A DNA stretch of 64,000 bases from Paraburkholderia sp. CNPSo 3272. GTDB taxonomy: Bacteria > Pseudomonadota > Gammaproteobacteria > Burkholderiales > Burkholderiaceae. Numbering within the stretch: the first letter of the stretch is position 1; each line of letters begins with the position of its first letter. Both the position numbers and the translations under genes were made by a program. Below the pieces are notes generated by a model that ran no database searches, was not told the DNA's origin, and worked only from the letters and a program-made list of their open reading frames with translations. Location of the stretch: NCBI RefSeq assembly GCF_024206495.1, contig NZ_JAMBPQ010000010.1:124001-188000 (forward strand), given 5' to 3'. Below are positions 50,493-59,908 of this stretch, piece after piece.

Positions 50493-53305
50493 CAGCTTTT
50501 CTCCACGGATTGCATGTCCTTGTCGCGCACGCCGAGGTGCGAGACGATCGTGAGCGTCGTGCCGACCACGGCGCCAAGCACGCCGAGGTCGAACAGCATG
50601 GCCGTGCTCAGTTCGATTTCGCCGATCAGCGGCACGTGCAGATGGCCGAACGCGCTGGTGAGGAACGGGTGGCCGAGCACGATCGCGCCTACGCCCGTCG
50701 CGGCCGCGACGAGAATGCCGAGGCCCGCTAGCCCGCGGTAGTTGACGCGGATGCGCGACTCGGTCCACAGCACGCCGCTCGCCACGTATTGCAGCAGCAG
50801 CGCAATGGAGATCACGAGCGAGGCGATAAAGCCGCCGCCGGGCAGATTGTGGCCGCGCAGAAAGATGAACACGGCAACGAGCAGGGTGAGCGGCAGCATG
50901 AGGCGCGCAAGAATGGCGAGCAGCAGCGGATGCGACTGCGACGACCACGGCAGGCCGCCCGGGCCCGTATCGGGCGATTTCAGGCGCAGGCCGCGCAGCA
51001 GCGCCTTGACGGCGAGCCCCGCGACCACGAGCACGCTGATCTCGACCATCGTGTCGAACCCGCGGAAATCCACGAGGATCACGTTCACGACGTTGTGCCC
51101 GCCGCTGCCCAGCAGCGCGTTCGCGAGAAAGAACTGGCCGACGCCGTCGATGGGGGCGCGCGTCATCACCGCATACGCCACGGCGCCGATCAGCGCGCCG
51201 CCCGCGAGTGCGAGCACCGCATTGCGGGCACGCGCGGCGGCAGGCTGTGGCGCGCGCTGCACGACAGGCAGAAAGTAGATGGCGAGCACGAGCAGCAGCA
51301 CTGTGACCACTTCCACCGAGATCTGCGTGAGCGCGAGGTCGGGCGCGGAGAAACGCACGAACGCGAGCGTGACGAGCAACCCGCAGGTGCTCAGCATCAC
51401 GAGCGCATAGAGCGTATTGGCGCGCACGAGCACGACGCCTACCGCCATCAACGCCATCAGCACGAGGCCGACGAGCGTCATCGCATCGAGCGGCGCCGAG
51501 CGGTATGCGCCGTCCAGCGAAGCGAGCGCGAGGAGCGCCGAGCCCGGCGCGATCAGCATCGCCGCGATCATCCACGCGAGATACGCCGGCAGCGAGCGCG
51601 TTTCGAAGAGATTGACGACGAGGCCCGCGGCCTTTTCGAGCTGCTGCACGAAGCGGTCGAAGCCTTCGCTCGCGTTCATTTCGGAAAGCACCGAACGATG
51701 ATGGCGGAACGCATCGCGGCGATAGAAGAACAACAGCGCGCCGCCCGCAAACGACACGCCGCTCATCACGAGCGGCAGATTGATGCCGTGCCACAAACTC
51801 AGGCTGTACGTGGGCACGCTGCCGCCCAGCGCGAACCACGCCGCGGACTCGAGCATCCTGCCGATGGTCTGCTGCGGCACGAGGCCCACGAGCAGACAGA
51901 TGACGACGAGAATCTCGACGGGCAGCTTCATGAAACGCGGCGGTTCGTGCGGCGGGTAGTGCGGAAGGTCGTGCGGAGTCTGGCCGTCGAAGAACACGCC
52001 CCATACGAAGCGCAGCGAGTACCCGACGGAGAGCCCCGCTGCGATGACAGCGAGCGCGGGGATGATCCAGTTGAAGTCGCCAAGGAGTCCTTGTGCAAGC
52101 GTTTCGCCGAAGAACATCTCCTTCGAGAGGAAGCCGTTGAGCAGCGGCACGCCCGCCATGGCGAGCGATGCCACGGCGGCCAGCGCGGCGGTATGCGGCA
52201 TGAAGCGGCGCAAGCCGCGCAGGCGGCCCAGGTCGCGCGTGCCCGTTTCATGGTCGATGATGCCCGCCGCCATGAAGAGCGAGGCCTTGAACACCGCGTG
52301 ATTGAAGGTGTGAAAGAGCGCGGCGACGGTGGAGAGCTGCGTGTCGAGGCCGAACAGCAGCACGATGAGCCCGAGATGGCTGATGGTGGAATACGCGAGC
52401 AGTCCCTTGAGATCGCGCTGCACGAGCGCCATGGCCGCACCGCCCGTGAGCGTGACGAGGCCGATCAGGCTCGTCACGTAGAAGAACCAGTCGGTGCCTT
52501 CGAGCACGGGGTAAAAGCGCGCGATGAGGAAGATGCCCGCCTTGACCATGGTCGCCGAATGCAGGTATGCGGAAACGGGCGTGGGCGCCGACATCGCATG
52601 CGGCAGCCAGAAGTGGAACGGGAACTGCGCGGACTTCGTGCAGGCCGCGAAAAGCACGAGCAGGAGAATCGCGGGATACAGCGGATGGCGCTGCACAAGG
52701 CCCGCATGCGCAAGCACGACATCGAGGTCGTAACTGCCGCAGACATGGCCAAGCAGCAGCACGGCTGCCAGCAGCGCGAGGCCGCCCGCGCCCGTGATGG
52801 TGAGCGCCATGCGCGCGCCGCGCCGCGCTTCGGGGCGCGAAGGCCAGAAGCCGATCAGCAGGAACGACACGATGCTCGTGAGTTCCCAGAAGATCACGAG
52901 AAGCAGGAGGTTGTCCGACAGCACCACGCCGAGCATCGCGCCCATGAAGAGCAGCAGCAGCGCGTAAAGGCGCGGCAGCGACTCGCTGCCCGCGAGGTAG
53001 TAGCGTGCGTAGATAAAAACGAGCAGGCCGATCGCGAGCACGAGCAGCGCGAACATGAACGAAAGACCGTCCAGGCGCAGCGCGAACGAGAGGCCGAGCT
53101 GCGGGATCCAGTCGGCTTGCCAGTGCAGTACGCCATGGGTGGCCATGCCAACGCGTTCGCTGCCCAGCAGTCCCAGGCCGAAGAGCGCGGCCGCGAATGC
53201 GACCCACGTGCCGGAGGCGGACGCCCAGCGTCCAGCAAGCGGCCCCGCGAACGCGACGAGCGCTGCGGCGACGAACGGTAATACGACGAGCCACCCCATT
53301 GCCAT
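50492..53305 (-). CDS. phaAB: Cation/H+ antiporter subunit A fused to subunit B
   Basis: 937 residues from the ATG at 53305, which has GGGGAG 6 bases upstream; an ATG two codons later is possible. The N-terminal ~650 residues are MrpA with the Nqo12/NuoL-type proton channel (LLLFMGAMLGVVLSDNLLLLVIFWELTSIVSFLLIGFWPSR..., STISHLGLIVLLFGL). The C-terminal ~150 residues correspond to MrpB (NVVNVILVDFRGFDTMVEISVLVVAG, LTLLVAVFIFLRGHNLPGGGFIASLV). The fused A-B form is typical of group 2 Pha antiporters. Functions in pH and Na+/K+ homeostasis. First gene of the operon. Confidence 0.94.
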   Translation of the reverse strand: MAMGWLVVLPFVAAALVAFAGPLAGRWASASGTWVAFAAALFGLGLLGSERVGMATHGVLHWQADWIPQLGLSFALRLDGLSFMFALLVLAIGLLVFIYARYYLAGSESLPRLYALLLLFMGAMLGVVLSDNLLLLVIFWELTSIVSFLLIGFWPSRPEARRGARMALTITGAGGLALLAAVLLLGHVCGSYDLDVVLAHAGLVQRHPLYPAILLLVLFAACTKSAQFPFHFWLPHAMSAPTPVSAYLHSATMVKAGIFLIARFYPVLEGTDWFFYVTSLIGLVTLTGGAAMALVQRDLKGLLAYSTISHLGLIVLLFGLDTQLSTVAALFHTFNHAVFKASLFMAAGIIDHETGTRDLGRLRGLRRFMPHTAALAAVASLAMAGVPLLNGFLSKEMFFGETLAQGLLGDFNWIIPALAVIAAGLSVGYSLRFVWGVFFDGQTPHDLPHYPPHEPPRFMKLPVEILVVICLLVGLVPQQTIGRMLESAAWFALGGSVPTYSLSLWHGINLPLVMSGVSFAGGALLFFYRRDAFRHHRSVLSEMNASEGFDRFVQQLEKAAGLVVNLFETRSLPAYLAWMIAAMLIAPGSALLALASLDGAYRSAPLDAMTLVGLVLMALMAVGVVLVRANTLYALVMLSTCGLLVTLAFVRFSAPDLALTQISVEVVTVLLLVLAIYFLPVVQRAPQPAAARARNAVLALAGGALIGAVAYAVMTRAPIDGVGQFFLANALLGSGGHNVVNVILVDFRGFDTMVEISVLVVAGLAVKALLRGLRLKSPDTGPGGLPWSSQSHPLLLAILARLMLPLTLLVAVFIFLRGHNLPGGGFIASLVISIALLLQYVASGVLWTESRIRVNYRGLAGLGILVAAATGVGAIVLGHPFLTSAFGHLHVPLIGEIELSTAMLFDLGVLGAVVGTTLTIVSHLGVRDKDMQSVEKS

Positions 53306-53556
53306 TCGACACTCCCCGTGGGTCCGACAGGGCGCCGAGTCGCCGCGCCGCAGTAGACGATCATAGCCGCAAACGGGGACGGAGTTCATTCGTGTGGCAT
53401 CAAGGCGGCCACGGGGTGCCACAGGAAATAACCGTGCGTCAGGTCCTCCGGCCTCGCGGCTCGTCGACGATCTTCACGGGCACCTTCGTCGCCCGCGCGC
53501 GGGGGGAGTCGGCCCTCATCACTTTGTTACGGCGCGTTGCACCGGCAACTCAGCCA

Positions 53557-55260
53557 TCACCGCGGGATCATGCCGGTCAGCACATAAGCCTGGATCAGCG
53601 TCACCACGCCAACGACAGCCGCGAAGAACAGGCTATGACGCACGGTGAAGCGGAACAGCGACGATTCCTTGCCGACGAGGCCGGTTGCCGCGCAGGCCAC
53701 CGCGATCGATTGCGGCGAAATCATCTTGCCGCTCACGCCGCCCGAGGTGTTGGCCGCGACGAGCAGCGTGTCCGACACGTTGATCTGATGCGCCGTGGTG
53801 TGCTGCAGCGAGCAGAACAATGCGTTCGACGAGGTATCGGAGCCCGTGAGGAACACGCCGAGCCAGCCGAGGAACGGCGAGAAGAACGGGAAGGCGGCGC
53901 CGGTGCCCGCAAGCGCGAGAGCGAGCGTGGACGACATGCCCGAGTAGTTCGCGACGAACGCAAAGGCGAGCACGAGACCGATGGACAGCACGGGGCGGCG
54001 CAGTTCGCCGAGCGTCTCGAAGAACGCGGCAACGGCGGCGCGCGGCTTCATGCGCAGCAGGATCGCGGAGAGGATCGCGGTGATCATGATCGCGGTGCCC
54101 ACGGCCGAGAGCCAGTCGAGCTTGAACACGGCTTCGTACGGCTTGGGCGACGCGACGATCGGCGCCGTGCGCACCACGAGCTGATCGAGGCCCGGTACGT
54201 GCAGGCTCAGAATCGTGCCCGCGAGCGGACCTTTCGCTGCGAAGAGCGCCTTGAACGGCTTGACGCTCCACACGGTCACGATGGCCGTGAGCAGAATGAA
54301 CGGCGACCACGCGCGCACGGTCTGCGCGATGCTGAACGGCGAAGCCTTGCGGCTCGAAGCCGCCGCACGCGAACTGCCGCCGCCGAAACCGCCCAGCGCA
54401 GCGGCGCCGCCGCTCACCTTCACGCTCGCGCCTTGCGTTGCCCGGCGCGGCTGCCACACATTGAGGAACGCGGCGAGCGCGACGAGGCTCACGAGCGCCG
54501 AGGTGATGTCCGGCAACTCGGGCCCGATGTGGTTCGACGTGAAGTACTGCGTAACAGCGAAGCTGCCGCCGGCCACGAGCGCGGCGGGCCACGTTTCCTT
54601 CACGCCGCGCTTGCCGTCCATGATGAAGACGAGCCAGAACGGCACGAACAGTGAGAGCAGCGGCAACTGGCGCCCCGCCATCGCGCCGATCAGGAACGGA
54701 TCGATACCCGTCACCTGGCCCGCGACGATGACGGGAATCCCCATCGCACCGAACGCAACCGGCGCGGTATTGGCGATGAGGCACAGGCCCGCGGCGTAGA
54801 GCGGCTCGAAGCCGAGGCCGACGAGCAGCGCCGAGGTGATCGCCACCGGCGCGCCGAAGCCCGCCGCGCCTTCGAGGAACGCGCCGAACGAGAAGCCGAT
54901 CAGCAGCAGCTGCAGGCGCTGGTCATCGGTGATCGAGAGCACCGAGGCGCGGATGATCTCGAACTGTCCCGTCTTCACGACGATCTTGTAGAGGAACACC
55001 GCGGTGACGATGATCCACGCGATCGGCCAGATGCCGTAGGCAAAGCCGAAGCCGGCGGAAACGAGCGCCTGGCGCACGGGCATGCCGTATTCGAAGATCG
55101 CCACGGCGAGCGCGAGCAGCAGGGTGATGGCCGCGGCGACATGGCCCTTCATGCGCAGGCCGGCGAGCGCGACGAAGAAGAACAGAATGGGAATGGCGGC
55201 CACGAGCGCGGACAGCCACAGACTGCCGAGCGGTGTGTAGATCTGGTACCAGGGTTGCAC
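53557..55260 (-). CDS. lctP: L-lactate permease
   Basis: 567 residues from a GTG start with GGAGG 8 bases upstream. LctP family membrane protein with ~13 helices: [87 protein letters not shown] and [17 protein letters not shown] [18 protein letters not shown]. Imports lactate (and glycolate in relatives) with protons. It lies downstream of lutB, separated by a 12-bp inverted repeat, and probably belongs to the lut operon. Confidence 0.93.
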   Translation of the reverse strand: MQPWYQIYTPLGSLWLSALVAAIPILFFFVALAGLRMKGHVAAAITLLLALAVAIFEYGMPVRQALVSAGFGFAYGIWPIAWIIVTAVFLYKIVVKTGQFEIIRASVLSITDDQRLQLLLIGFSFGAFLEGAAGFGAPVAITSALLVGLGFEPLYAAGLCLIANTAPVAFGAMGIPVIVAGQVTGIDPFLIGAMAGRQLPLLSLFVPFWLVFIMDGKRGVKETWPAALVAGGSFAVTQYFTSNHIGPELPDITSALVSLVALAAFLNVWQPRRATQGASVKVSGGAAALGGFGGGSSRAAASSRKASPFSIAQTVRAWSPFILLTAIVTVWSVKPFKALFAAKGPLAGTILSLHVPGLDQLVVRTAPIVASPKPYEAVFKLDWLSAVGTAIMITAILSAILLRMKPRAAVAAFFETLGELRRPVLSIGLVLAFAFVANYSGMSSTLALALAGTGAAFPFFSPFLGWLGVFLTGSDTSSNALFCSLQHTTAHQINVSDTLLVAANTSGGVSGKMISPQSIAVACAATGLVGKESSLFRFTVRHSLFFAAVVGVVTLIQAYVLTGMIPR

Positions 55261-55299
55261 TACGGTCTCCTCCGATGATGCGGGTAGAAAATTTATGTG

Positions 55300-55346
55300 A
55301 TCTCGTCAGGCTTGCTTTTAGCGTTATTTCGCACGCCTGACGAGAT
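55300..55346 (-). repeat. 12-bp inverted repeat between lutB and lctP
   Basis: ATCTCGTCAGGC (55300-55311) and GCCTGACGAGAT (55335-55346) are perfectly complementary with a 23-base loop. No T-run follows on the minus strand, so it is unlikely to be a classic terminator; an RNA processing or attenuation element within the lut-lctP transcript is possible. Confidence 0.65.
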
Positions 55347-55351
55347 GAACG

Positions 55352-56818
55352 CTATTGCGGCTGGTCGCGTTCGCGCAGCAGGTCGTGCAGGCTGCGCGGG
55401 GCGGGCTTGAGCGGCGTGCGATGCTGCGTCCAGCCCATTTGCTGCGAGGGCGCGAGGCCGCGCAGACGCGTCACGGCCCAGCGCAGCGCACGGTAGGCGC
55501 GCGGATGCGCGAACGCGCCGCTCCAGAAGCGCCAGATGAACTGCTCGCTCCTGCTGTGATTCGCACCCTGGCCGCGCAACGGATGCGCCACGCTTTCCTC
55601 GGGGTCGCGGTTCGCCTCGGTGCGCAGGCGCACCAGCAGTTGCGGAATCGGAATGCGTACCGGACAGACTTCGCCGCACGCGCCGCACAGGCTCGAAGCG
55701 GTGGGCAACTCTGCAGTCGCGTCGAGCCCGAGCAGATGCGGCGAAATGATCTTGCCGATCGGCCCCGGGTAGGTCGTGCCGTACGCATGCCCGCCGATGC
55801 GCGTGTACACCGGGCAGTGGTTCATGCACGCGCCGCAGCGGATGCATTGCAGCGTGGCGCGCAGTTGCTCGTCGGCGTAGGCCTGGCTGCGGCCGTTGTC
55901 GAGCAGCACGAGATGCACCTCACGCGGGCCGTCTTTTTCGCCTGCGCGGCGCGGGCTGCTGATCAGGTTGAAATACGTCGTGATCGGCTGGCCCGTGGCC
56001 GAGCGCGTGAGCAGGCTCGAAAGCGGCACAATATGCTCGAGCTTCGCCACCACCTTTTCCATGCCCATGATCGCGATATGCACGTCGGGCACCGTGGTGG
56101 AAAGACGGCCGTTGCCTTCGTTTTCCACGAGCCAGAGCGTGCCCGTGTCGGCGGCGGCGAAGTTCACGCCGGAGAGGCCGATCTGCGCTTCCACGAAGGC
56201 GCGGCGTAGCGCGCGGCGGCCCGTCTGAATGAGCGTGTCCACGTCCTCCGTAAAGGGCGTATCGGGAATGTGCGCTTCGAACAGGTGTCCGATGTCGCCC
56301 TTCGTCTTGTGGATGGCGGGCATCACGATGTGCGAAGGTTTCTCGCCCGCGAGCTGCACGATGTACTCGCCCATGTCCGACTCGATGCAGTCGACGCCGC
56401 GCTCGGCGAGGTAATGGTTGAGCTCGATTTCCTCGCTCGCCATCGACTTGCCTTTGATCACGCGTGTCGCCGCGTGATGCTGCGCGATGGCGTGGACGAT
56501 GCGGTTCGCCTCCTCGGCGGTCTCGGCCCAATGCACCTGAATGCCGTTCGCGCGCAGCTTCGCTTCCAGTTGCTCCAGGAGTTCAGGCAGGCGCGCGAGC
56601 GCGTGCTGGCGCACGGCTTCGCCGAGATCGCGCAGGGCTTCCAGTTCGTCCGCTTCGGGAAACTGCGCCGCGCGCTTGCCTTGCAGGAAATCCATCGCGC
56701 CGCGAAAGCTCTTGCGCAGCTGCGGGTCGTCGAGCGCCGTGCGCGCGCGCTGGTGAAATTCCGCGGTCGGGACGAAATGAAGCGTGTTTTCCTGTGAGGT
56801 CTGCGTGGTCGTGCTCAT
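55352..56818 (-). CDS. lutB: Lactate utilisation iron-sulfur protein LutB
   Basis: 488 residues, ATGA overlap with lutC. LutB/YkgF pattern: N-terminal LUD-type region (MASEEIELNHYLAERGVDCIESDMGEYIVQLAGEKPSHIVMPAIHKTKGDIGHLF) and, near the end, two 4Fe-4S motifs CIRCGACMNHCPVY and CGACGEVCPVRIPIP. It is a subunit of the L-lactate oxidation complex LutABC that feeds electrons from lactate oxidation to the respiratory chain. Confidence 0.94.
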   Translation of the reverse strand: MSTTTQTSQENTLHFVPTAEFHQRARTALDDPQLRKSFRGAMDFLQGKRAAQFPEADELEALRDLGEAVRQHALARLPELLEQLEAKLRANGIQVHWAETAEEANRIVHAIAQHHAATRVIKGKSMASEEIELNHYLAERGVDCIESDMGEYIVQLAGEKPSHIVMPAIHKTKGDIGHLFEAHIPDTPFTEDVDTLIQTGRRALRRAFVEAQIGLSGVNFAAADTGTLWLVENEGNGRLSTTVPDVHIAIMGMEKVVAKLEHIVPLSSLLTRSATGQPITTYFNLISSPRRAGEKDGPREVHLVLLDNGRSQAYADEQLRATLQCIRCGACMNHCPVYTRIGGHAYGTTYPGPIGKIISPHLLGLDATAELPTASSLCGACGEVCPVRIPIPQLLVRLRTEANRDPEESVAHPLRGQGANHSRSEQFIWRFWSGAFAHPRAYRALRWAVTRLRGLAPSQQMGWTQHRTPLKPAPRSLHDLLRERDQPQ

Positions 56819-57549
56819 TCGGCGGCTCCATGCTGCGCACCCGTTGCGCGATCCTCATCGGTCACGACGACGACCCACAGGGCGCGGGGACCATGCGCGC
56901 CGTAGGCGGTGGTCTGCTGGATATCCGAGGTCTTCGAAGGTCCCGAGATCATCACGAGATTGGTGGGCATGCCCTCACGCCAGCGCTCCGCGGCCACGGC
57001 GGCGTGCAGGTCGGCGTGCAGCGTGTTCGCGTAGATCAGCGCGACGTGCAGCGGCGGCACGAGCGAGACCGTGCGCGGCGCGTTCGCGTCGGGCACGACC
57101 ACGAGCGTGCCCGTCGCCGCGAGACCCGAGCGCGCGACGGTGAAGCCCGCGTCGACGGTGTCGAAGAGTTCGGCCTTCCATTGCTCGATCGGCTGCGCGT
57201 AACTGCGTGCCTGCACGACGGACGGGAGTGCCGCCTCGAGCGCCTGGCCTTCGGCGCAGGCGATGTCGAGCAGCAGGCTGCGCACGCCCGCCGCCGCGAG
57301 GCGGCCGGCGAGATCGGCGGCCCACGTTGCGGCGCTCGCGCAGATCACTTCCGCGTGCGCGGCCTCGAGCATGCGCCGGAACTGCGCGATGCGTTCGTTC
57401 AGCGCCAGCGGGGCGAGCGCCCGGCGCCCGGTGAAATGCGCGTCGATGCGCGCGTCGAGCGCTTCGAGCGTGGTGGAGGGCGCGGCGGGTGCATGGCCGC
57501 GCAGGCGTTGCAGCATGCGCGCACGCGCGCTCATCGTATCGACGTTCAT
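56815..57549 (-). CDS. lutC: Lactate utilisation protein LutC
   Basis: 244 residues from the ATG at 57549 (ATGA overlap with lutA stop); the open frame upstream is ignored. Single LUD domain with FDTVDAGFTVARSGLAATGTLVVVPDANAPRTVSLVPPLHVALI and MISGPSKTSDIQQTTAYGAHGPRALWVVVV, characteristic of LutC/YkgG. Third component of the lactate oxidation complex. Shares the lutA-lutC-lutB order (transcribed leftward). Confidence 0.92.
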   Translation of the reverse strand: MNVDTMSARARMLQRLRGHAPAAPSTTLEALDARIDAHFTGRRALAPLALNERIAQFRRMLEAAHAEVICASAATWAADLAGRLAAAGVRSLLLDIACAEGQALEAALPSVVQARSYAQPIEQWKAELFDTVDAGFTVARSGLAATGTLVVVPDANAPRTVSLVPPLHVALIYANTLHADLHAAVAAERWREGMPTNLVMISGPSKTSDIQQTTAYGAHGPRALWVVVVTDEDRATGAQHGAAE

Positions 57550-58337
57550 GCGGCATCCCCGCCCGTGCGGCGCCAGAGGAACGAGGCGAGGTGCTCCACG
57601 GCGAGCGGCGCGCCCTTGTGCGCTGCCGCGTGGCCGATGTTGAGCAGGCATCCGCAGTCGGCGGAAACCAGGCGCTCGCAGCCCGTGGCGCAGGCGGAAG
57701 CGATCTTGTCGGCGACCATCGCGCCGGAGATGTCCGGGTGCTTGAGCGAGAACGTGCCGCCGAAGCCGCAGCATTCCGATTCGCGTTCGTGCTCGATGCG
57801 TGTGACGCCCGGCAGCGCATCGACGACTTCGACGCCGTGCGCGCGCGTGCCCATCTCGCGCCGCGCGCCGCACGAGGTGTGCAGTACGACGCGCTCGTCG
57901 GGCTGCTGGACGGTACCCTGCGCGCCGTACGCGTCGAAGTCGACGTTCAGCACGCGCACGAGGAATTCCGCGAGTTCGTAGACGCGTGCCGAGAGTCCCT
58001 CGGCGCGCGCGGCGTTGGTGGCGTCGCCGTCGAACAACGCAGGCCAGTGGTGGCGCATCATGCCCGCGCACGAACCGGAAGGCACGATTACGGGCCAGGG
58101 CTTTTCGAAGAGTCCGAGTTGCGCGAGCGCGACCTCGCGCGCCTGGCGCGGGTTGCCGCTGCTATACGCGGGCTGGCCGCAGCAGCTCTGGCTGCGCGGG
58201 AAATGGACCGTGAGGCCTTCGCGTTCGAGCAGCTTCACCGCGTCGAGGCCGGCTTGCGGCACGAACAGGTCGACGAGGCAGGTGGCGAACAGGTAGACGT
58301 CAGTGGGGCGCTCGGTGGGGTATTGCCGTGACTTCAT
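57546..58337 (-). CDS. lutA: Lactate utilisation protein LutA
   Basis: 263 residues with two CCG (Cys-rich) domains: FPRSQSCCGQPAYSSGNP and IEHERESECCGFGGTFSLKHPDISGAMV, typical of LutA/YkgE and of heterodisulfide reductase D-like proteins. The FATCLVDLFVPQAG opening is also characteristic. First gene of lutA-lutC-lutB-lctP. Its promoter is shared with the divergent lldR gene, which carries an FCD/LldR operator in between. Confidence 0.94.
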   Translation of the reverse strand: MKSRQYPTERPTDVYLFATCLVDLFVPQAGLDAVKLLEREGLTVHFPRSQSCCGQPAYSSGNPRQAREVALAQLGLFEKPWPVIVPSGSCAGMMRHHWPALFDGDATNAARAEGLSARVYELAEFLVRVLNVDFDAYGAQGTVQQPDERVVLHTSCGARREMGTRAHGVEVVDALPGVTRIEHERESECCGFGGTFSLKHPDISGAMVADKIASACATGCERLVSADCGCLLNIGHAAAHKGAPLAVEHLASFLWRRTGGDAA

Positions 58338-58456
58338 GTCTCACTCGGTGTCTTTGCGCGCTTTCGTGCTGCTTCCCCACGGGCCAGGGGCCGGGCAGGT
58401 TGGGGACGAGCGCTGGTTTGGGCGCATAATTCCCGCTTCGGGCGAACGGTTCAAAC

Positions 58457-58467
58457 TGGTTGGACCA
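58457..58467. promoter_or_regulatory. LldR-type operator in the lut/lldR divergent region
   Basis: TGGTTGGACCA (58457-58467) fits the FadR/LldR consensus TGGTnnnACCA exactly, 36 bases before the lldR start. Probable site for lactate-responsive repression of lut genes and autoregulation. Confidence 0.75.
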
Positions 58468-58502
58468 CTTGCCGCGAGCTAGAACGAGACTCGGATACGA
58501 CA

Positions 58503-59375
58503 ATGAGGGACAGGGCAGGCGCTCGCGGGCGCGTGGAGACCGTGATGCGTCAGATGGAGACGTCGCTGCTCGACGGCACCTGGCGCGCAGGAGCGAAGCT
58601 GCCTTCCGAGCGCGTGCTCGCGCTGGAATACGACGTGGCGCGCAACACGGTGCGCGAGGCGCTTCAGCGCCTGGCCGCGCGCGGCCTCGTGCAGAGCCGG
58701 CCGGGCGCGGGCGTGTTCGTCACCGACAAGCTGCGCACGGGCTTTGCTTCGCCTTGGGGGCAACTCGTGGCCGATCATCCGGCCTTGCGCGAAGACATCC
58801 TCGAGTTTCGCCGCGTGCTGGAAGGTGCGACCGCGTATTTTGCGGCGCTGCGCGCGAGCGACGAGGATCTCGAGCGCATTCGCGCGCTGATGCAGGAACT
58901 GGAGCGCACGCGCGAAGCGGACGACAAGGCCGCCGAAGCCGACACCGATGCGAAGCTGCACGAAGTGATCGCGCAGGCCTCGCACAACGCGATGTTCCTG
59001 CATCTGCACACGAGCGTGCTGGGCGTGCTGCGCGAGCACATCACGATCAACGGCACGGGGCTGCGCGTGCACAACGAAGATGCGCCGGACCAGTTGCTGC
59101 TGCAGCACCGCACGCTGTGCGACGCGATCGTCGCGCGGCGTCCCGAGGAGGCGCGCACGGCGATGCAGACGCACATCGACTTCGTGCGTACGCGGGTGGG
59201 AGAAGAGATCGGCTGGCCGGAAATTGGTCCAACCAGCGGCGATGCGCCGCTCGCCGCGCCAGCGGCTGCGCAGGCGGGCAAGCCGGCGCGCAACACCGCG
59301 CGCAGGGTGTCGGGCGGCCGAGAGAAAGCACCGGCGGCCCGCGCCGGCCGCGCGAACGCTGCTAAAGTCGGCTGA
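58503..59375 (+). CDS. lldR: Lactate-responsive GntR regulator (FadR/LldR subfamily)
   Basis: 290 residues. FadR-type winged helix (METSLLDGTWRAGAKLPSERVLALEYDVARNTVREALQRLAARGLVQSRPGAGVFVTD) and an FCD domain (EDILEFRRVLEGATAYFAALRASDEDLERIRALM..., HEVIAQASHNAMFLHLHTSVLG) are clear. A low-complexity Ala/Arg-rich tail follows residue ~245. Next to lutABC/lctP and with a TGGTnnnACCA operator upstream, it is the lactate regulator LldR (LutR/PdhR class). A second perfect operator-like site lies inside its own 3' end. Confidence 0.9.
   Translation: MRDRAGARGRVETVMRQMETSLLDGTWRAGAKLPSERVLALEYDVARNTVREALQRLAARGLVQSRPGAGVFVTDKLRTGFASPWGQLVADHPALREDILEFRRVLEGATAYFAALRASDEDLERIRALMQELERTREADDKAAEADTDAKLHEVIAQASHNAMFLHLHTSVLGVLREHITINGTGLRVHNEDAPDQLLLQHRTLCDAIVARRPEEARTAMQTHIDFVRTRVGEEIGWPEIGPTSGDAPLAAPAAAQAGKPARNTARRVSGGREKAPAARAGRANAAKVG
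59225..59235. promoter_or_regulatory. LldR-like operator inside lldR coding sequence
   Basis: TGGTCCAACCA (59225-59235) also fits TGGTnnnACCA, within an AT-rich patch (GGAAATTGGTCCAACC) about 150 bases before the lldR stop. Could be a secondary operator for looping or a chance match. Confidence 0.4.
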
Positions 59376-59438
59376 TCGGGCCGACGGGCCTCATTCCGGG
59401 CCGCACGCATTAGCTGGCCGCATGAGCAGGAGGAACAG

Positions 59439-59819
59439 ATGAACCAACGCGCCGCGCAAATCGTAGCGTTGAGTGCCGTGACGCTGACTGTCAGCGACAT
59501 CGCGCGGTCGGTGCCCTTTTACGAGGCGCTCGGCTTCGTGCAGAGAGCCGGGCCGGCGGTGCCAGGATTTGCGTCGTTCGAGCTGGGGGGCGCTGCCGGC
59601 GCCTGCTATCTGAACCTGCTGGAGGGACCGCACGGTGCGGTGAGCGGCTGGGGCCGCGTGATCCTCTACGTCGCCGACGTGGACGCCTTTTACGCCCAGG
59701 CGCTGGCGGCCGGTGCAAGGCCAGAATTCGCGCCGCACGACGCGCCGTGGGGTGAGCGATATTTCCATCTCGCCGACCCGGACGGCCACGAGCTGAGCTT
59801 CGCCAAGCCGCTCACTTGA
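59439..59819 (+). CDS. VOC superfamily (glyoxalase/bleomycin-resistance-like) protein
   Basis: 126 residues; ATG preceded by AGGAGGAA. One VOC module: VALSAVTLTVSDIARSVPFYEALGF, FASFELGGAAGACYLNLLEG, GRVILYVADVDAFYAQALAAG and PWGERYFHLADPDGHELSFAKPL. The His of the usual first metal site (HxxLxVxD) is missing; the Glu in GHELSF is kept. So it may be a metal-poor binding protein rather than an enzyme. Follows lldR on the same strand by 63 bases; relation unclear. Confidence 0.85.
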   Translation: MNQRAAQIVALSAVTLTVSDIARSVPFYEALGFVQRAGPAVPGFASFELGGAAGACYLNLLEGPHGAVSGWGRVILYVADVDAFYAQALAAGARPEFAPHDAPWGERYFHLADPDGHELSFAKPLT

Positions 59820-59908
59820 GCCGCCGCAATGCATTTGAAATATTCGTGACACTCGCTGCGCCGATAGTGGCGCGAGTTGACAGCATATCGACCAAGGAGA
59901 GAGTCGCC

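Noticed and set aside
50789..53281. Long plus-strand open frame opposite phaAB
   Set aside because: Charged, His/Glu/Arg-rich sequence with no family resemblance; it is the antisense of a high-GC membrane protein gene.
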